A stretch of 41,990 nt of DNA from Candidatus Peregrinibacteria bacterium CG_4_10_14_0_2_um_filter_38_24 (GCA_002792535.1 PFOM01000021.1:1-41990), one strand, 5' to 3'. Shown: positions 22,063-30,647, counted from the stretch's first letter. Translations and numbers: made by a program. Notes: generated by a model not told the origin, from the letters alone.

Positions 22063-22977
22063 ATGAAAAAGAAATCTAAAAAATTCTGGAAAAAATATAG
22101 TAGACCGTTTTCTGTTGCTTTATTGGTTGTTTCTATTTTGACTTTTAATTTGTTATTTAGGGTGGAAATTTTTCTACGTTGGAATGTTTCTACTACTGAG
22201 AATACTTTTGAAAATAAAACGGCAAATTTGAAAAAGAATCTTTTTCCTGATGGAGGCAAAGAATTACCTGTAAAATGGGGAGATCTCGGCCAAAAATTGG
22301 TCGCAGATGGTGTGATCGATCAAGATCTTTTTGAGTCTATTTACGTCGAAAGAGGAGGGATGAATGAATATGAAAAAAATCTAATGTATGGTGCTGAGAA
22401 CAATAATCTAAAAATTACGGCCGAAAATGCGGGGTTTTTATTGAATGTCTTTTGGGGATTGGGCCTTTCGAATAAAAACCCCATACTTGAGAAGGGGCCG
22501 ATGCAAGATGTGCAATATGGAGGCGCAGGAAGTTTTGCTTCGACCGGTGGTTGGACTTTGGGGGTTGGAGATGCGATGAATCACTATAGTATGCATAATT
22601 TTATTCCTTTGACTGACGAACAGCAGATTTTGGTTGAGGCGGTCTCTCAAAATATTTATAGACCTTGCTGTGGCAATTCTACGTATTTTCCTGATTGCAA
22701 TCATGGAATGGCAATGCTCGGGTTTTTGGAGTTAATGGCGTCACAAAATGCTACTGAGAAGGAAATGTACGATGCGGCTTTAGCCTTAAATTCCTATTGG
22801 TTCCCGAGTAACTATCTGACTATTGCGAGTTATTTTGAAAAAGAAGGTGTGTCTTGGGGGGATGTTTCTCCGGTTGACGTTTTGGGGTTCAATTATTCAA
22901 GCTCTGTAGGCTTCAGGCAAGTTCTTTCTCAGGTTAATCCAGTACAGACGCAAGGTGGCTCAGGATGCTCGGTTTAG
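22063..22977 (+). CDS. Unknown exported protein with CC-x8-CNHGMAM motif, copper operon
   Basis: 304 residues. One N-terminal span (FSVALLVVSILTFNLLF) anchors it, and the rest is soluble and probably outside. Striking blocks are GGWTLGVGDAMNHYSMHNF and YRPCCGNSTYFPDCNHGMAM (residues about 200-218), which bring together three Cys, one His and two Met, a set typical of copper sites. Tyr/Trp-rich stretches follow, and the chain ends GGSGCSV. I do not recognise a named family. It is the last gene of the csoR run, 24 bases after the CALC protein gene. It may be a copper-loaded extracytoplasmic protein or an enzyme; function open. Confidence 0.72.
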   Translation: MKKKSKKFWKKYSRPFSVALLVVSILTFNLLFRVEIFLRWNVSTTENTFENKTANLKKNLFPDGGKELPVKWGDLGQKLVADGVIDQDLFESIYVERGGMNEYEKNLMYGAENNNLKITAENAGFLLNVFWGLGLSNKNPILEKGPMQDVQYGGAGSFASTGGWTLGVGDAMNHYSMHNFIPLTDEQQILVEAVSQNIYRPCCGNSTYFPDCNHGMAMLGFLELMASQNATEKEMYDAALALNSYWFPSNYLTIASYFEKEGVSWGDVSPVDVLGFNYSSSVGFRQVLSQVNPVQTQGGSGCSV

Positions 22978-23062
22978 TGGGCTTGTATATTGTTTACTGA
23001 CTGAAAATGACAAAAAGCGGAGGATAAATTGATTTAAAAGTGGTTTATTTTGTTGTTCCGTG

Positions 23063-23091
23063 TTGACGAAGGCGAGGTATTGACTTATAAT
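23063..23091 (+). promoter_or_regulatory. Promoter of the 23129 gene
   Basis: TTGACG (23063-23068) and TATAAT (23086-23091) with a 17-base spacer, 37 bases before the ATG. The 151-base gap holding it shows no other clear signal and no terminator for the copper operon. Confidence 0.7.
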
Positions 23092-23128
23092 TATACATTA
23101 AGTTTAGTTTTTATTTAATCTTAATTAA

Positions 23129-24133
23129 ATGTCTCAGACTGATCTTGTGCAGGAAGATGTAACCGTTTCAACTTTGAACCCTGAAAATGTTGACCAAAGG
23201 TTGTTTGCTGAGATTTTTGATGGTATTGGTCGAGGAATCGAGGAGTTGAAAGCTAATTCACTGGTTCGACTTAATTCTGAAAATCTAAAGAAGTTGAGCG
23301 AATTAGATAAGGTTTATTTTCTTTTAGCTCCTGAATTGGCCAAGTATTTGGAGGAGAATCCCGAGGCTATTTCTGCAAATAATGATGTGATTAAAAATTG
23401 CTTTTCGCGTTTGGGCGAAAAATTTCCTTGGAGAAGTGAATTACAAGATTTAGGGGATTTCCATGAATTTGGTATTCTTTCTGAAAATGATGTTTTTTTA
23501 GGAAATTTTCATCTAGTGCCTTATTGGGCGTCTGGGGGGGAAAGTTATACGGCTATTGATTTAGTTGTGTATTTGCACGAGGGGCAGGTCAAAACTAAGC
23601 CGATGGCTAAAAAGGCTATTACCGTTGGGAGTGCTGATCTTGTTGTAAAATCTCATCTTTCTCGGTTAGCGGATTTGGAGCAAAGAGGTATTAAGATTGC
23701 TAAAAATTATGGCGAAAGAGGTGCAGTGATTTTTCAGGACTTGTATCATGATTCCATGCGGCAGGTTATTGAGGCGATAAAGGTCGATCCTATTGCAAAT
23801 AAAGGTTTGTTAGATGGATTAGTGCGTATAGCTTATGTTTTAGATAGTAGCGGCTATGATACTATGAAATTTTTAGATGACATGATTTTTGATGGGCAAA
23901 ATTTTAGATATGTTGATGGTGGACATGATTTGGGAGATAGGCGTGATAAGTCAATTCCTCTAAGTCCATTTCTACGCAGTGTTATTAAGGAATTTCCAGC
24001 TCTAAGCTATCTTACCCAAAAGTTTCCAGATGCGGAAGCTTTGATTAGAGAGTCTTATGGTCAACTTTCTGAATCTGAAGTGGATTCGACTGTGGAGGAT
24101 GTTGCTTATAAAGTTTCTTCTTCTTCTCTGTAG
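23129..24133 (+). CDS. Unknown soluble protein sharing a domain with the convergent 24141 gene
   Basis: 334 residues, no signal peptide or membrane span. It begins with an acidic helical part (to ~100). From ~115 it has GILSENDVFLGNFHLVP, ESYTAIDLVVYL, a Lys-rich stretch KTKPMAKKA, LLDGLVRIAYVLDSSGY and FRYVDGGHDLGDRR. The order of a Lys-bearing strand, a helical middle and a late Asp-Gly motif is reminiscent of kinase or aminoglycoside-phosphotransferase folds, but this is only a pattern resemblance. The C-terminal part of the 24141 protein shows the same blocks. The two genes converge with seven bases between stops. Function is unknown. Confidence 0.65.
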   Translation: MSQTDLVQEDVTVSTLNPENVDQRLFAEIFDGIGRGIEELKANSLVRLNSENLKKLSELDKVYFLLAPELAKYLEENPEAISANNDVIKNCFSRLGEKFPWRSELQDLGDFHEFGILSENDVFLGNFHLVPYWASGGESYTAIDLVVYLHEGQVKTKPMAKKAITVGSADLVVKSHLSRLADLEQRGIKIAKNYGERGAVIFQDLYHDSMRQVIEAIKVDPIANKGLLDGLVRIAYVLDSSGYDTMKFLDDMIFDGQNFRYVDGGHDLGDRRDKSIPLSPFLRSVIKEFPALSYLTQKFPDAEALIRESYGQLSESEVDSTVEDVAYKVSSSSL

Positions 24134-24140
24134 TTGTATT

Positions 24141-25661
24141 TTAATTTGGTATGCGTTTCTTGGCTGCTATGTTTATACTGTGTTTGTTGTATCTTTTTCG
24201 TATTTCGCTGGATAGTTTTGGGTCGTCTCCAAACTTTTGTAGTAAGTCTGCAAGACCTGTGCTTATTTTATTTTCAGATGCGGATTCGATGTTCACACTA
24301 CTGCTTCCGAAGTATATCCATCGTTTGCCATTGTAAAGAAAATTCTCAACGATATTTCTTGATTTTATTCCTTCTGCATCCATTAATGCTGCGGCATAAA
24401 TTAATCCGTCGAGAATGTCGCATCTTTTTCTGACGTCGAAATCAGAATTATTTGCTACACTTAGTACTGTAGCATTACTTGATGGTACATATTCTCTTAA
24501 TAGCGCTGGTGCTCCTTCGTTGTCCGTTGTTGTGCCATACATTTTAGGAGTCCCTGTCTTTAGTCTTGATAAGTGTCGTGTCGGATTTGCTCTTCTTAGT
24601 AGTTTTTCAAATGATTTTGTGCGATTTACTTCTCCTTCAGCTAAAGCTTTATTTATGCCTCCTTCCGTCGTCTCTTCATTGTCAAATGATTTTACTAGAA
24701 ATCTTCTGTGGATTTGTTTACCTTTTTTGTCTATAAGTGAAACAATATATGCTGTGAATGAAGATCCTATGTAACTGATTTTTTGTTTTGGAATGAATTT
24801 TTCTATTGCAAGGAATACTTCTCCGTCTTCCAATATGCCGTTTGCTCTTATTGTTTCCTCTGACATAAATTTGTCCCCTGTTTCGTGAATTTCTAGCATT
24901 TTATCTACCTTTTTACTCATCCATCCTGCTTCGTATTTGATTGCTTCAACTTTTTTCTCCGGTGTGTCTTCGTTGCTACCGTGGCCGACATTTCCTCTTA
25001 TGTCCCAACCATATCTTCCACGAATTGTTTGCCCTGTTGTGTCCTTATCCGGCATTGTAGGTCCAAGTTGTCTTCTCCATTCATCTACGGCTCCTCCTTG
25101 CTCTGAATAAAGAAGTACCATTGTTGTGGCGCCACTTGTCATATATTTTTCGAAACGAGCCCATGCGGTCGTTTTTCCGTTTGTTTCAGCATCCGGCTTT
25201 GCGCTTAACATATCGTAAATACTCGCATAGAAATATTTGACATCACTCGGGGTCATATGTGTAGGCAACGCAAAAAGAACTCTTAATGGAGGTAAAATTT
25301 CTTCACGTATGATTTTGCTTGCTATTGTGCTGTCACTTGATTCACTTTTTCCTTTATGAACTTGTGGTTTAATTAAAGCGACTGTGATTTTTTCTGCTTC
25401 TATTAATTCTTGTAGTTTTGGATTTTTTAAAAGCTGAGATACGAGTCTGACTCTTTCTTTTTCTCTTTCGTGCAGTTGCACTGCATTACATTCAGGGTCT
25501 GTTGTTAATCCTTCCTCTTTTGCAAAATCGTCAGGCCGTACATCACAAAGTCTTGCATTTATGTTTTCACGGCAATGATACGGAGTTGAGATAACCGGAG
25601 AAAGTGTCAAATCTTCCGGAAAGTCCTTTATGTCTTCTGGTAAAGATTCTTTTGTATACAT
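24141..25661 (-). CDS. NDK-like domain fused to a domain shared with the 23129 protein
   Basis: 506 residues. Residues ~90-245 match nucleoside diphosphate kinase: ITVALIKPQ with Lys98, FEKYMTSGATTMVLLY, WRRQLGPTMPD, QTIRGRYG and NVGHGSNE with the catalytic His227 in an N-x-x-H-G-S context. Short inserts make it longer than a usual ~140-residue NDK. Residues ~270-480 repeat the blocks of the 23129 protein (GILEDGEVFLAIEKFIP; SSFTAYIVSLID; ILDGLIYAAALMDAEGI; GKRWIYFGSS), but the late Asp-Gly-Gly is changed to FGSS. An N-terminal ~85-residue Cys-containing extension precedes both. The protein could move phosphate between nucleotides and an unknown target; role inferred only from the domains. 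Confidence 0.72.
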   Translation of the reverse strand: MYTKESLPEDIKDFPEDLTLSPVISTPYHCRENINARLCDVRPDDFAKEEGLTTDPECNAVQLHEREKERVRLVSQLLKNPKLQELIEAEKITVALIKPQVHKGKSESSDSTIASKIIREEILPPLRVLFALPTHMTPSDVKYFYASIYDMLSAKPDAETNGKTTAWARFEKYMTSGATTMVLLYSEQGGAVDEWRRQLGPTMPDKDTTGQTIRGRYGWDIRGNVGHGSNEDTPEKKVEAIKYEAGWMSKKVDKMLEIHETGDKFMSEETIRANGILEDGEVFLAIEKFIPKQKISYIGSSFTAYIVSLIDKKGKQIHRRFLVKSFDNEETTEGGINKALAEGEVNRTKSFEKLLRRANPTRHLSRLKTGTPKMYGTTTDNEGAPALLREYVPSSNATVLSVANNSDFDVRKRCDILDGLIYAAALMDAEGIKSRNIVENFLYNGKRWIYFGSSSVNIESASENKISTGLADLLQKFGDDPKLSSEIRKRYNKHSINIAAKKRIPN

Positions 25662-25703
25662 TGCAAAAATGAGTTATGAATATTCTTATTGCAAGTTGTA
25701 ATT

Positions 25704-27098
25704 TTAACCAGAAATATTACTTTTGTCAAGGACTTTTAGTAGTCCATGAATATTGTAGATGTCCCCTGCTCCCATTGTTACGATTATGTCGTATTTGGAG
25801 TGGTTTTTGAGGATGAATTTTGCTGTTTTTTCGAGGCCGCCACCATCTGTGGCTTTTTGTTTTTTGCAGGCTTTGTTTATTTCTTCTGCGAGGATTTTTG
25901 CGGAGATTTTTTTTATATCTTCGGCTTTGTCGCGGACTTTATAAATATCAGGGATAATTACTTCGTCTACTGCGTGAAATGAGTTTGAGAAACCTTTTAA
26001 GAGTTCTATTGTGCGATTGTGTTGATGTGGCTGGAATACACAAAGGATTTTTGAGTGAGGATTGTCTTCGCGAATTGCGGCGAGGGTTAGCGTGATTTCT
26101 GTTGGATGATGGCCGTAATCGTCGATGATTCTTGTTTTGCCTATGAATGGTTTTTCTTCGAGCCTGCGCCAAGTTCCTTTGAATTTTTTTATTGAAGACT
26201 CTATGTCTTTTGAGGAAATTTTTAGCAAATCCCCTAATATTGCCGCCATTGAGGCATTTAGCTTGTTGAAGGCTCCGACAACGTGTGGAGTAATTTTTGT
26301 TGTGGTGTTTTTTCCGTGCAAAATATTATTTTCCCTGTCGAAGAAAAAGTTAGCGATCTTGTTTCTTTCGCTTAAGGCAATCACTTTATTTTGATTTCCC
26401 GACACGTTTTCCGCCTTATTAGTTGCATCAACTGAATTTTTGTCATCACTATTTATTATTACAATCCCGCCTTTTTTTAGTTTTTCTGACATTTGAGTGA
26501 ATGCACTTTTGTAGTCTTTTAAATCTTTGTAATAATCCAAATGATCAGCTTCTATGTTTGTTATTATGAGAATATTTGGATGAATATTCAAGAAAGATCT
26601 TTTGTATTCGCAGGCTTCTATAACCAGATATTTGGACTTCCCCACTCTGAAATTTTGATTACCAAATTCGCGTATTTTTGTGCCGATTACTACTGTCGGA
26701 TCGAGTCCTGCGTTCTTGAGTAAAAGTGCGGTCATGGCTGTAGTTGTGGATTTTCCATGTGCTCCAGCAACAGCAATTGTAAAATATTCTTTTGAAAGTT
26801 CTCCTAATGCTTGTGGATATGTGATAGTTTCGATCCCTAGTTTTTCGGCTTGCAGAAGCTCCGGATTGTCTTTTGGTATTGCCGGAGAATAGACCACTAG
26901 AGTCGTATCTTTTGTGATATTTTTAGCATCATGACCTATCGAAACTTTTATCCCGCTCTTTTTTAATACAGTGGTAATTTCACTCGCCTCCATGTCTGAA
27001 CCGCTCACTGTGAAGCCTTTTTTCTTCATGATATGAGCGATGGCAGAGGTGCCGATTCCGCCAATTCCTATAAAATGTATATCTTTCTTTTTCAGCAT
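25704..27098 (-). CDS. murC: UDP-N-acetylmuramate-L-alanine ligase
   Basis: 464 residues from ATG 27098, typical for MurC. The start is chosen because KKKDIHFIGIGGIGTSAIAHIM is the normal MurC N terminus; the ORF-track start at 27173 would overlap the divergent gene. The ATP loop is GAHGKSTTTAMTALLL, followed by EACEYKRSFLNI, TNIEADHLDYY and DDYGHHPTEI, all hallmark Mur ligase/MurC segments. It adds L-Ala to UDP-MurNAc in the cytoplasm, the first peptide step of peptidoglycan synthesis. It is divergent from the ftsB/divIC-like gene, a cell-wall and division grouping. Confidence 0.96.
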   Translation of the reverse strand: MLKKKDIHFIGIGGIGTSAIAHIMKKKGFTVSGSDMEASEITTVLKKSGIKVSIGHDAKNITKDTTLVVYSPAIPKDNPELLQAEKLGIETITYPQALGELSKEYFTIAVAGAHGKSTTTAMTALLLKNAGLDPTVVIGTKIREFGNQNFRVGKSKYLVIEACEYKRSFLNIHPNILIITNIEADHLDYYKDLKDYKSAFTQMSEKLKKGGIVIINSDDKNSVDATNKAENVSGNQNKVIALSERNKIANFFFDRENNILHGKNTTTKITPHVVGAFNKLNASMAAILGDLLKISSKDIESSIKKFKGTWRRLEEKPFIGKTRIIDDYGHHPTEITLTLAAIREDNPHSKILCVFQPHQHNRTIELLKGFSNSFHAVDEVIIPDIYKVRDKAEDIKKISAKILAEEINKACKKQKATDGGGLEKTAKFILKNHSKYDIIVTMGAGDIYNIHGLLKVLDKSNISG

Positions 27099-27148
27099 TT
27101 GAGTAAATGTTTTACTTATGATAGAGTTTTTTCGCCTAAAAATGCAAT

Positions 27149-27547
27149 ATGTCTTCACGTTTTTCTCATACATCCAGCCTTACAAGAGCTATTATAATTG
27201 TTGAATTTTTGCTTGTCTCTTACTTGATTTATTCTCTTACGAAGAATGTTTACAATAGTTATAAGATAGATAGCTATATTGATACTTTTCGTGCAGAAAA
27301 TGAGCGGATTGCCCAAGAAAATGCGAAAAAAAATGATGATTATCTTTATTTTACATCTGAGGAGTATATCGATAAAATCGCGAAACAAAGCCTTGGATTG
27401 GTTAATCCCGGTGAGGAAGTTATTGTGCTTTCGGAGGATGTTTTGAGTAAGAACGAAGATCTCTTGGAGGGTGGAACTGGTGATTTTGCTAAAGATGCAG
27501 GACTTTCAAATGCACAAAAATGGTGGAAGTTCTTCTTTGGTGGTTGA
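27149..27547 (+). CDS. FtsB/DivIC-like septum formation protein
   Basis: 132 residues: a short cytoplasmic N terminus, one membrane span (AIIIVEFLLVSYLIYSL), then a coiled coil (YIDTFRAENERIAQENAKK) and the conserved SEEYIDKIAKQSLGLVNPGEEVIVL, where DivIC/FtsB proteins read 'YIEEIARENLGLVKPGEI'. It would sit in the division complex with FtsL and FtsQ. It ends with TGA, supporting the standard code. The gene is divergent from murC with 50 bases between starts, and the tRNA promoter begins just after its stop. Confidence 0.88.
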   Translation: MSSRFSHTSSLTRAIIIVEFLLVSYLIYSLTKNVYNSYKIDSYIDTFRAENERIAQENAKKNDDYLYFTSEEYIDKIAKQSLGLVNPGEEVIVLSEDVLSKNEDLLEGGTGDFAKDAGLSNAQKWWKFFFGG

Positions 27548-27559
27548 AGCGACTTTCGT

Positions 27560-27588
27560 TTGACTTTAGCGATGAATTGCCGTATTTT
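27560..27588 (+). promoter_or_regulatory. Promoter of the two tRNA genes
   Basis: TTGACT (27560-27565) and TATTTT (27583-27588) with a 17-base spacer; the first tRNA starts at 27615. Confidence 0.55.
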
Positions 27589-27614
27589 TTCATGGCTAAA
27601 ATGTTCTTTAATGG

Positions 27615-27689
27615 CGCGGGGTAGAGCAGTGGCAGCTCGTCGGGCTCATAACCCGGAGGTCGGAAGTTCGAATCTTCCCCCCGCAACCA
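27615..27689 (+). tRNA. Initiator tRNA-fMet (CAU)
   Basis: Folds as a full cloverleaf with anticodon CAT in loop CTCATAA. Initiator marks are visible: a C1 x A72 mismatch at the top of the acceptor stem (CGCGGGG/CCCCGCA) and three consecutive G:C pairs at the base of the anticodon stem (TCGGG/CCCGG). The CCA end is encoded (27687-27689). Confidence 0.96.
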
Positions 27690-27717
27690 AAATTGCTTTT
27701 TCGTTTAATTCAAACCT

Positions 27718-27794
27718 GTCAGGGTAGCTCAGCTGGTTAGAGCGTCGGATTCATAACCCGGAGGTCGGGAGTTCAAGTCTCCCCCTTGACACCA
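27718..27794 (+). tRNA. tRNA with CAU anticodon, probably elongator Met
   Basis: Acceptor stem GTCAGGG/CCTTGAC pairs fully with one G.T; the D and T arms are regular and CCA is encoded. The loop is TTCATAA. The anticodon stem TCGGA/CCCGG has an A31 x C39 mismatch next to the loop. Position 1:72 is G:C, so it is not an initiator. A tRNA-Ile read by lysidine modification has the same CAT sequence and cannot be excluded by eye. Confidence 0.88.
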
Positions 27795-27797
27795 ATA

Positions 27798-27828
27798 GAA
27801 AACCTTTTAGAAAGGTTTTCTTCCTTTC
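27798..27828 (+). terminator. Terminator after the tRNA pair
   Basis: GAAAACCTT and AAGGTTTTC form a perfect 9-bp stem with a 5-base loop, followed by the pyrimidine tract TTCCTTTC. It begins 4 bases after the CCA end of the second tRNA. Confidence 0.75.
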
Positions 27829-27884
27829 TAAAACATTCGAGACCCAACGCAAAAAACTAAAGATTTAATCTTATTCTAATTTGA

Positions 27885-30563
27885 TTAAGGCTTTTCAGGT
27901 GGCATTGGAATGTTTGGCGGAGTTGAGCTTTGTGACGGCGGTCCTGCCAATATTTGTGCCATTGCGTTGCCTTCAGGAGGTGCTGAGAGGTTTGGTTGGC
28001 CCGGTATTTTGCTTACGTCGACGGGGTCTGAATTAAGGTCGATTCCTATTCTTGTCTCAATTTCTTCTTCTACGAATTGTCTCTTTCTTCCGTGTTTTAA
28101 TCTCGCAAATTCCCAAATTACCTTTCCTAACTTTGGATTTTTGTCTGTAGTATCCCAAATTGTTGAGACTGAGAATGGGCGCGAAGTTGTATTATTTATA
28201 TTTAATTTGCAGTACATTTTATAATTCGAAATTCCGATAACGTCTTGTTCGGTGAGTGACGGTGCGTATTCTTTTGCCAAATATTCTCCGTCTTCCGCAC
28301 CGACTTTGAAAGAACAAAGTGTACCGACGTTACCAAAGACCGCGTCTCTGATTTGTGTTGATGTTGTGCCGAATTTGCTTGTTACAAGCTGGTTTATATA
28401 CTGATGGGCCATTATCAAATCCAAGTGATATTTTCTGGCTTCGGAAAGGATAGAACAGAAGCTATCTGTCGCGAAGTTCTGGAACTCATCCACGTACAGG
28501 AAGAAATCTTTACGTTTTTCTTCGGGTATGTCTGTTCTACTCATGGCGGCCATTTGTATTCTGGCGACGATAACCAGTCCGAGAAGCTGAGTATTTAAAT
28601 CTCCGATTTTACCTTTTGAAAGCTTTACGAAAAGTATCTTTCCGCTGTCCATTATTTCTCTAAAATTGAATGAAGAATTTTTTTGTCCGATTGTGTTTCT
28701 CATAATCGAATTTGTGATGAACGGACCGAATTTTGCGCTAAAATACGGGATCATTTCTTGTCTTTCTCTGTCTCCTGTTGCGGCGTATTCATGCTCCCAG
28801 AAAGCTTTTACTACTGGGTTTTTGACTTTTGCAACTTTGTATTTTAAGAAGGCGTCATCTGTAAATATTCTTGGAATATCGATAAGGGTGGCTCCTTCTT
28901 CTTGGTCTTCCATCAGCGTTAAACATGCATTTCTAAAATAATGCTGAATACGTGGACCGAAGATTTCGTCACCGAAAAGTTTGATAAAAATTTCCGTTGC
29001 CTGAGATGACGCAAGATCCATATCTGCGGAAGTTTTTGCTTCCAAAATATTTAGACCCATCGGTCTTTCCGTATCACCTGGATCGAAAATTATCACGTCT
29101 TTTGCTCTTTCTTTTGGGACATAATCCATTAAGTCATCGATCAAGTCGCCGTGCGGATCAATCACGCAAATACCTTCTCCATTTTTGATATCTTGTCTTG
29201 CCATGTATGATAAAAGCGCAGACTTACCCGATCCGGATTTTCCTATTATATAATGATGACGCGATCTGTCGAGTTTCTGGAATCTTATTTCTTTTTTGCT
29301 TCCTCGGTATACGTTATGTCCAATGAGTATTCCTTCCGTAGGCATATCTACCGGAGCCGGTAAAACCTTGTAATCAAGCCATCTGATTGCCGGTGTATAG
29401 TTGTATCTTGAATTAGGAAAATGAAAAATAGATGACAGTTCATCTTCTGCGAGTAGGTTCAGATCTTCTCCAAAAAATAGAAATTTTGTGTAAAGAAGTC
29501 TGTGTCTAAAATTAAATAGAAATAATTTGTCATTTATAAAATCTATGAAAAATAATCTTTGTGTGTTGAACCAGTTTGAGCTTGGATCTTTGAACATGCT
29601 TAAACTTACGACGATATTGTTGCTGATTTCTTCCGCTCTTGATTCTGTTTTTGCCGTGGAAAGAAGTCTTATTACTGCATCGTAGCCGGATTGTCCGGAC
29701 TTTTCACCGATTCTTTTTGCAGTTTCTTCTTTACTCTGTAGCATACGAACATATCCACCACCTGTGTCCTTTGTTTCTTCTTTGTCCATTTTTTCATATC
29801 CCATAAATATTCCTCTAAATACATTTAAAATCGGGCCAAAAATAGGGATGTTCCATCCTTCGTTCGCTTTTCCTTTAAAATATTTTTCACCAAAATCTTC
29901 CGCTTTTTTGCTCCAATTGTCATCGCTAGGTCTTACAACCAGTTGAATTACTGCAGTTTCGTCTTCTGTAAGTTTTGAGAAAATATTCGTCATGTCGTTT
30001 AACGGATCGTTTTCCAAAACTTTGAATGTTTTGATAGGGAACCAATATTTTTGTTCTTGATAGGCGTAATATCCTTTCATATTATTATTTGGAAGGATTT
30101 CTTCGTATCTTTGCGTGATTTCAACTTCAGCATCCGGATAGTACGCTGTGATTTGTTTTTCGAGGATGTCCTGATAGTATCTAGGCGTTGTGACGTAGAA
30201 ATTTACAACTTTTTGTTTTGCCACGAGCTCAAAAGAAAAAACGTTATTTCTAAACATCTTTGTTCTTACTATGTTTCCAAAATTTAGTCCTTTGGTTTCG
30301 TATAGATTTCTGAAAAACTGTGACATTATCGCGACTTTCTCTTTAAAATCTTTTTCTGTGGCTTTTTCTTTGTCTTTTGGTGAATCTTCCCTTGGAAGCG
30401 TGATTTTCATGTAAACAAGATTTTTCGAATCCAAATATCTATATGTAAATCGTAGTAGCCAAAGGAATAATTTTACTCCTAAATAAAGCCCCATTGCCCA
30501 CAAAATTATTCCAAGCGGGTGAGCTTTTATGAATTCCCAGAGGTTTGAGGCGAAACTTTGCAT
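27885..30563 (-). CDS. T4SS VirD4/TraD-like membrane ATPase of CPR type
   Basis: 892 residues. A hydrophobic N-terminal segment (GIILWAMGLYLGVKLFLWLL) anchors it, followed by a ~380-residue region without known motifs. The ATPase domain has Walker A IIGKSGSGKSALLSYMARQ near residue 440 and Walker B FFLYVDEFQNFA near 685, with DPHGDLIDDL between them as in VirD4/TraD coupling proteins and their CPR relatives. The C terminus is Pro-rich. It probably forms the inner-membrane hexamer of a DNA-transfer, DNA-uptake or pilus system. The pilin-like gene at the left edge could belong to the same machine. No other T4SS genes lie next to it. Confidence 0.88.
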   Translation of the reverse strand: MQSFASNLWEFIKAHPLGIILWAMGLYLGVKLFLWLLRFTYRYLDSKNLVYMKITLPREDSPKDKEKATEKDFKEKVAIMSQFFRNLYETKGLNFGNIVRTKMFRNNVFSFELVAKQKVVNFYVTTPRYYQDILEKQITAYYPDAEVEITQRYEEILPNNNMKGYYAYQEQKYWFPIKTFKVLENDPLNDMTNIFSKLTEDETAVIQLVVRPSDDNWSKKAEDFGEKYFKGKANEGWNIPIFGPILNVFRGIFMGYEKMDKEETKDTGGGYVRMLQSKEETAKRIGEKSGQSGYDAVIRLLSTAKTESRAEEISNNIVVSLSMFKDPSSNWFNTQRLFFIDFINDKLFLFNFRHRLLYTKFLFFGEDLNLLAEDELSSIFHFPNSRYNYTPAIRWLDYKVLPAPVDMPTEGILIGHNVYRGSKKEIRFQKLDRSRHHYIIGKSGSGKSALLSYMARQDIKNGEGICVIDPHGDLIDDLMDYVPKERAKDVIIFDPGDTERPMGLNILEAKTSADMDLASSQATEIFIKLFGDEIFGPRIQHYFRNACLTLMEDQEEGATLIDIPRIFTDDAFLKYKVAKVKNPVVKAFWEHEYAATGDRERQEMIPYFSAKFGPFITNSIMRNTIGQKNSSFNFREIMDSGKILFVKLSKGKIGDLNTQLLGLVIVARIQMAAMSRTDIPEEKRKDFFLYVDEFQNFATDSFCSILSEARKYHLDLIMAHQYINQLVTSKFGTTSTQIRDAVFGNVGTLCSFKVGAEDGEYLAKEYAPSLTEQDVIGISNYKMYCKLNINNTTSRPFSVSTIWDTTDKNPKLGKVIWEFARLKHGRKRQFVEEEIETRIGIDLNSDPVDVSKIPGQPNLSAPPEGNAMAQILAGPPSQSSTPPNIPMPPEKP

Positions 30564-30589
30564 ACTTTTGTATTTGTTTTTATCTGAGT

Positions 30590-30618
30590 ATTATAGCAGA
30601 AAAAGGGCTTTGGTACAA
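30590..30618 (-). promoter_or_regulatory. Promoter of the VirD4-like gene
   Basis: On the minus strand TTGTAC (30613-30618) and TATAAT (30590-30595) are 17 bases apart, 26 bases before the ATG at 30563. Confidence 0.68.
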
Positions 30619-30647
30619 GGGGGAAGCTCGGGGGGATGAGCTTAAAT

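Noticed and set aside
24134-24433. ORF-track protein of 99 residues on the plus strand
   Set aside because: It lies antisense inside the NDK-fusion gene, has Cys/Phe-rich composition typical of shadow frames and no initiation signal.
27099-27173. N-terminal extension of MurC (25 residues)
   Set aside because: It overlaps the start of the divergent ftsB-like gene and precedes the normal MurC N terminus.
21589-27547. TGA-as-glycine code as in Gracilibacteria
   Set aside because: TGA stops lie at the natural ends of the ftsB-like gene and the 21053 membrane protein gene, and housekeeping genes read through without internal TGA.
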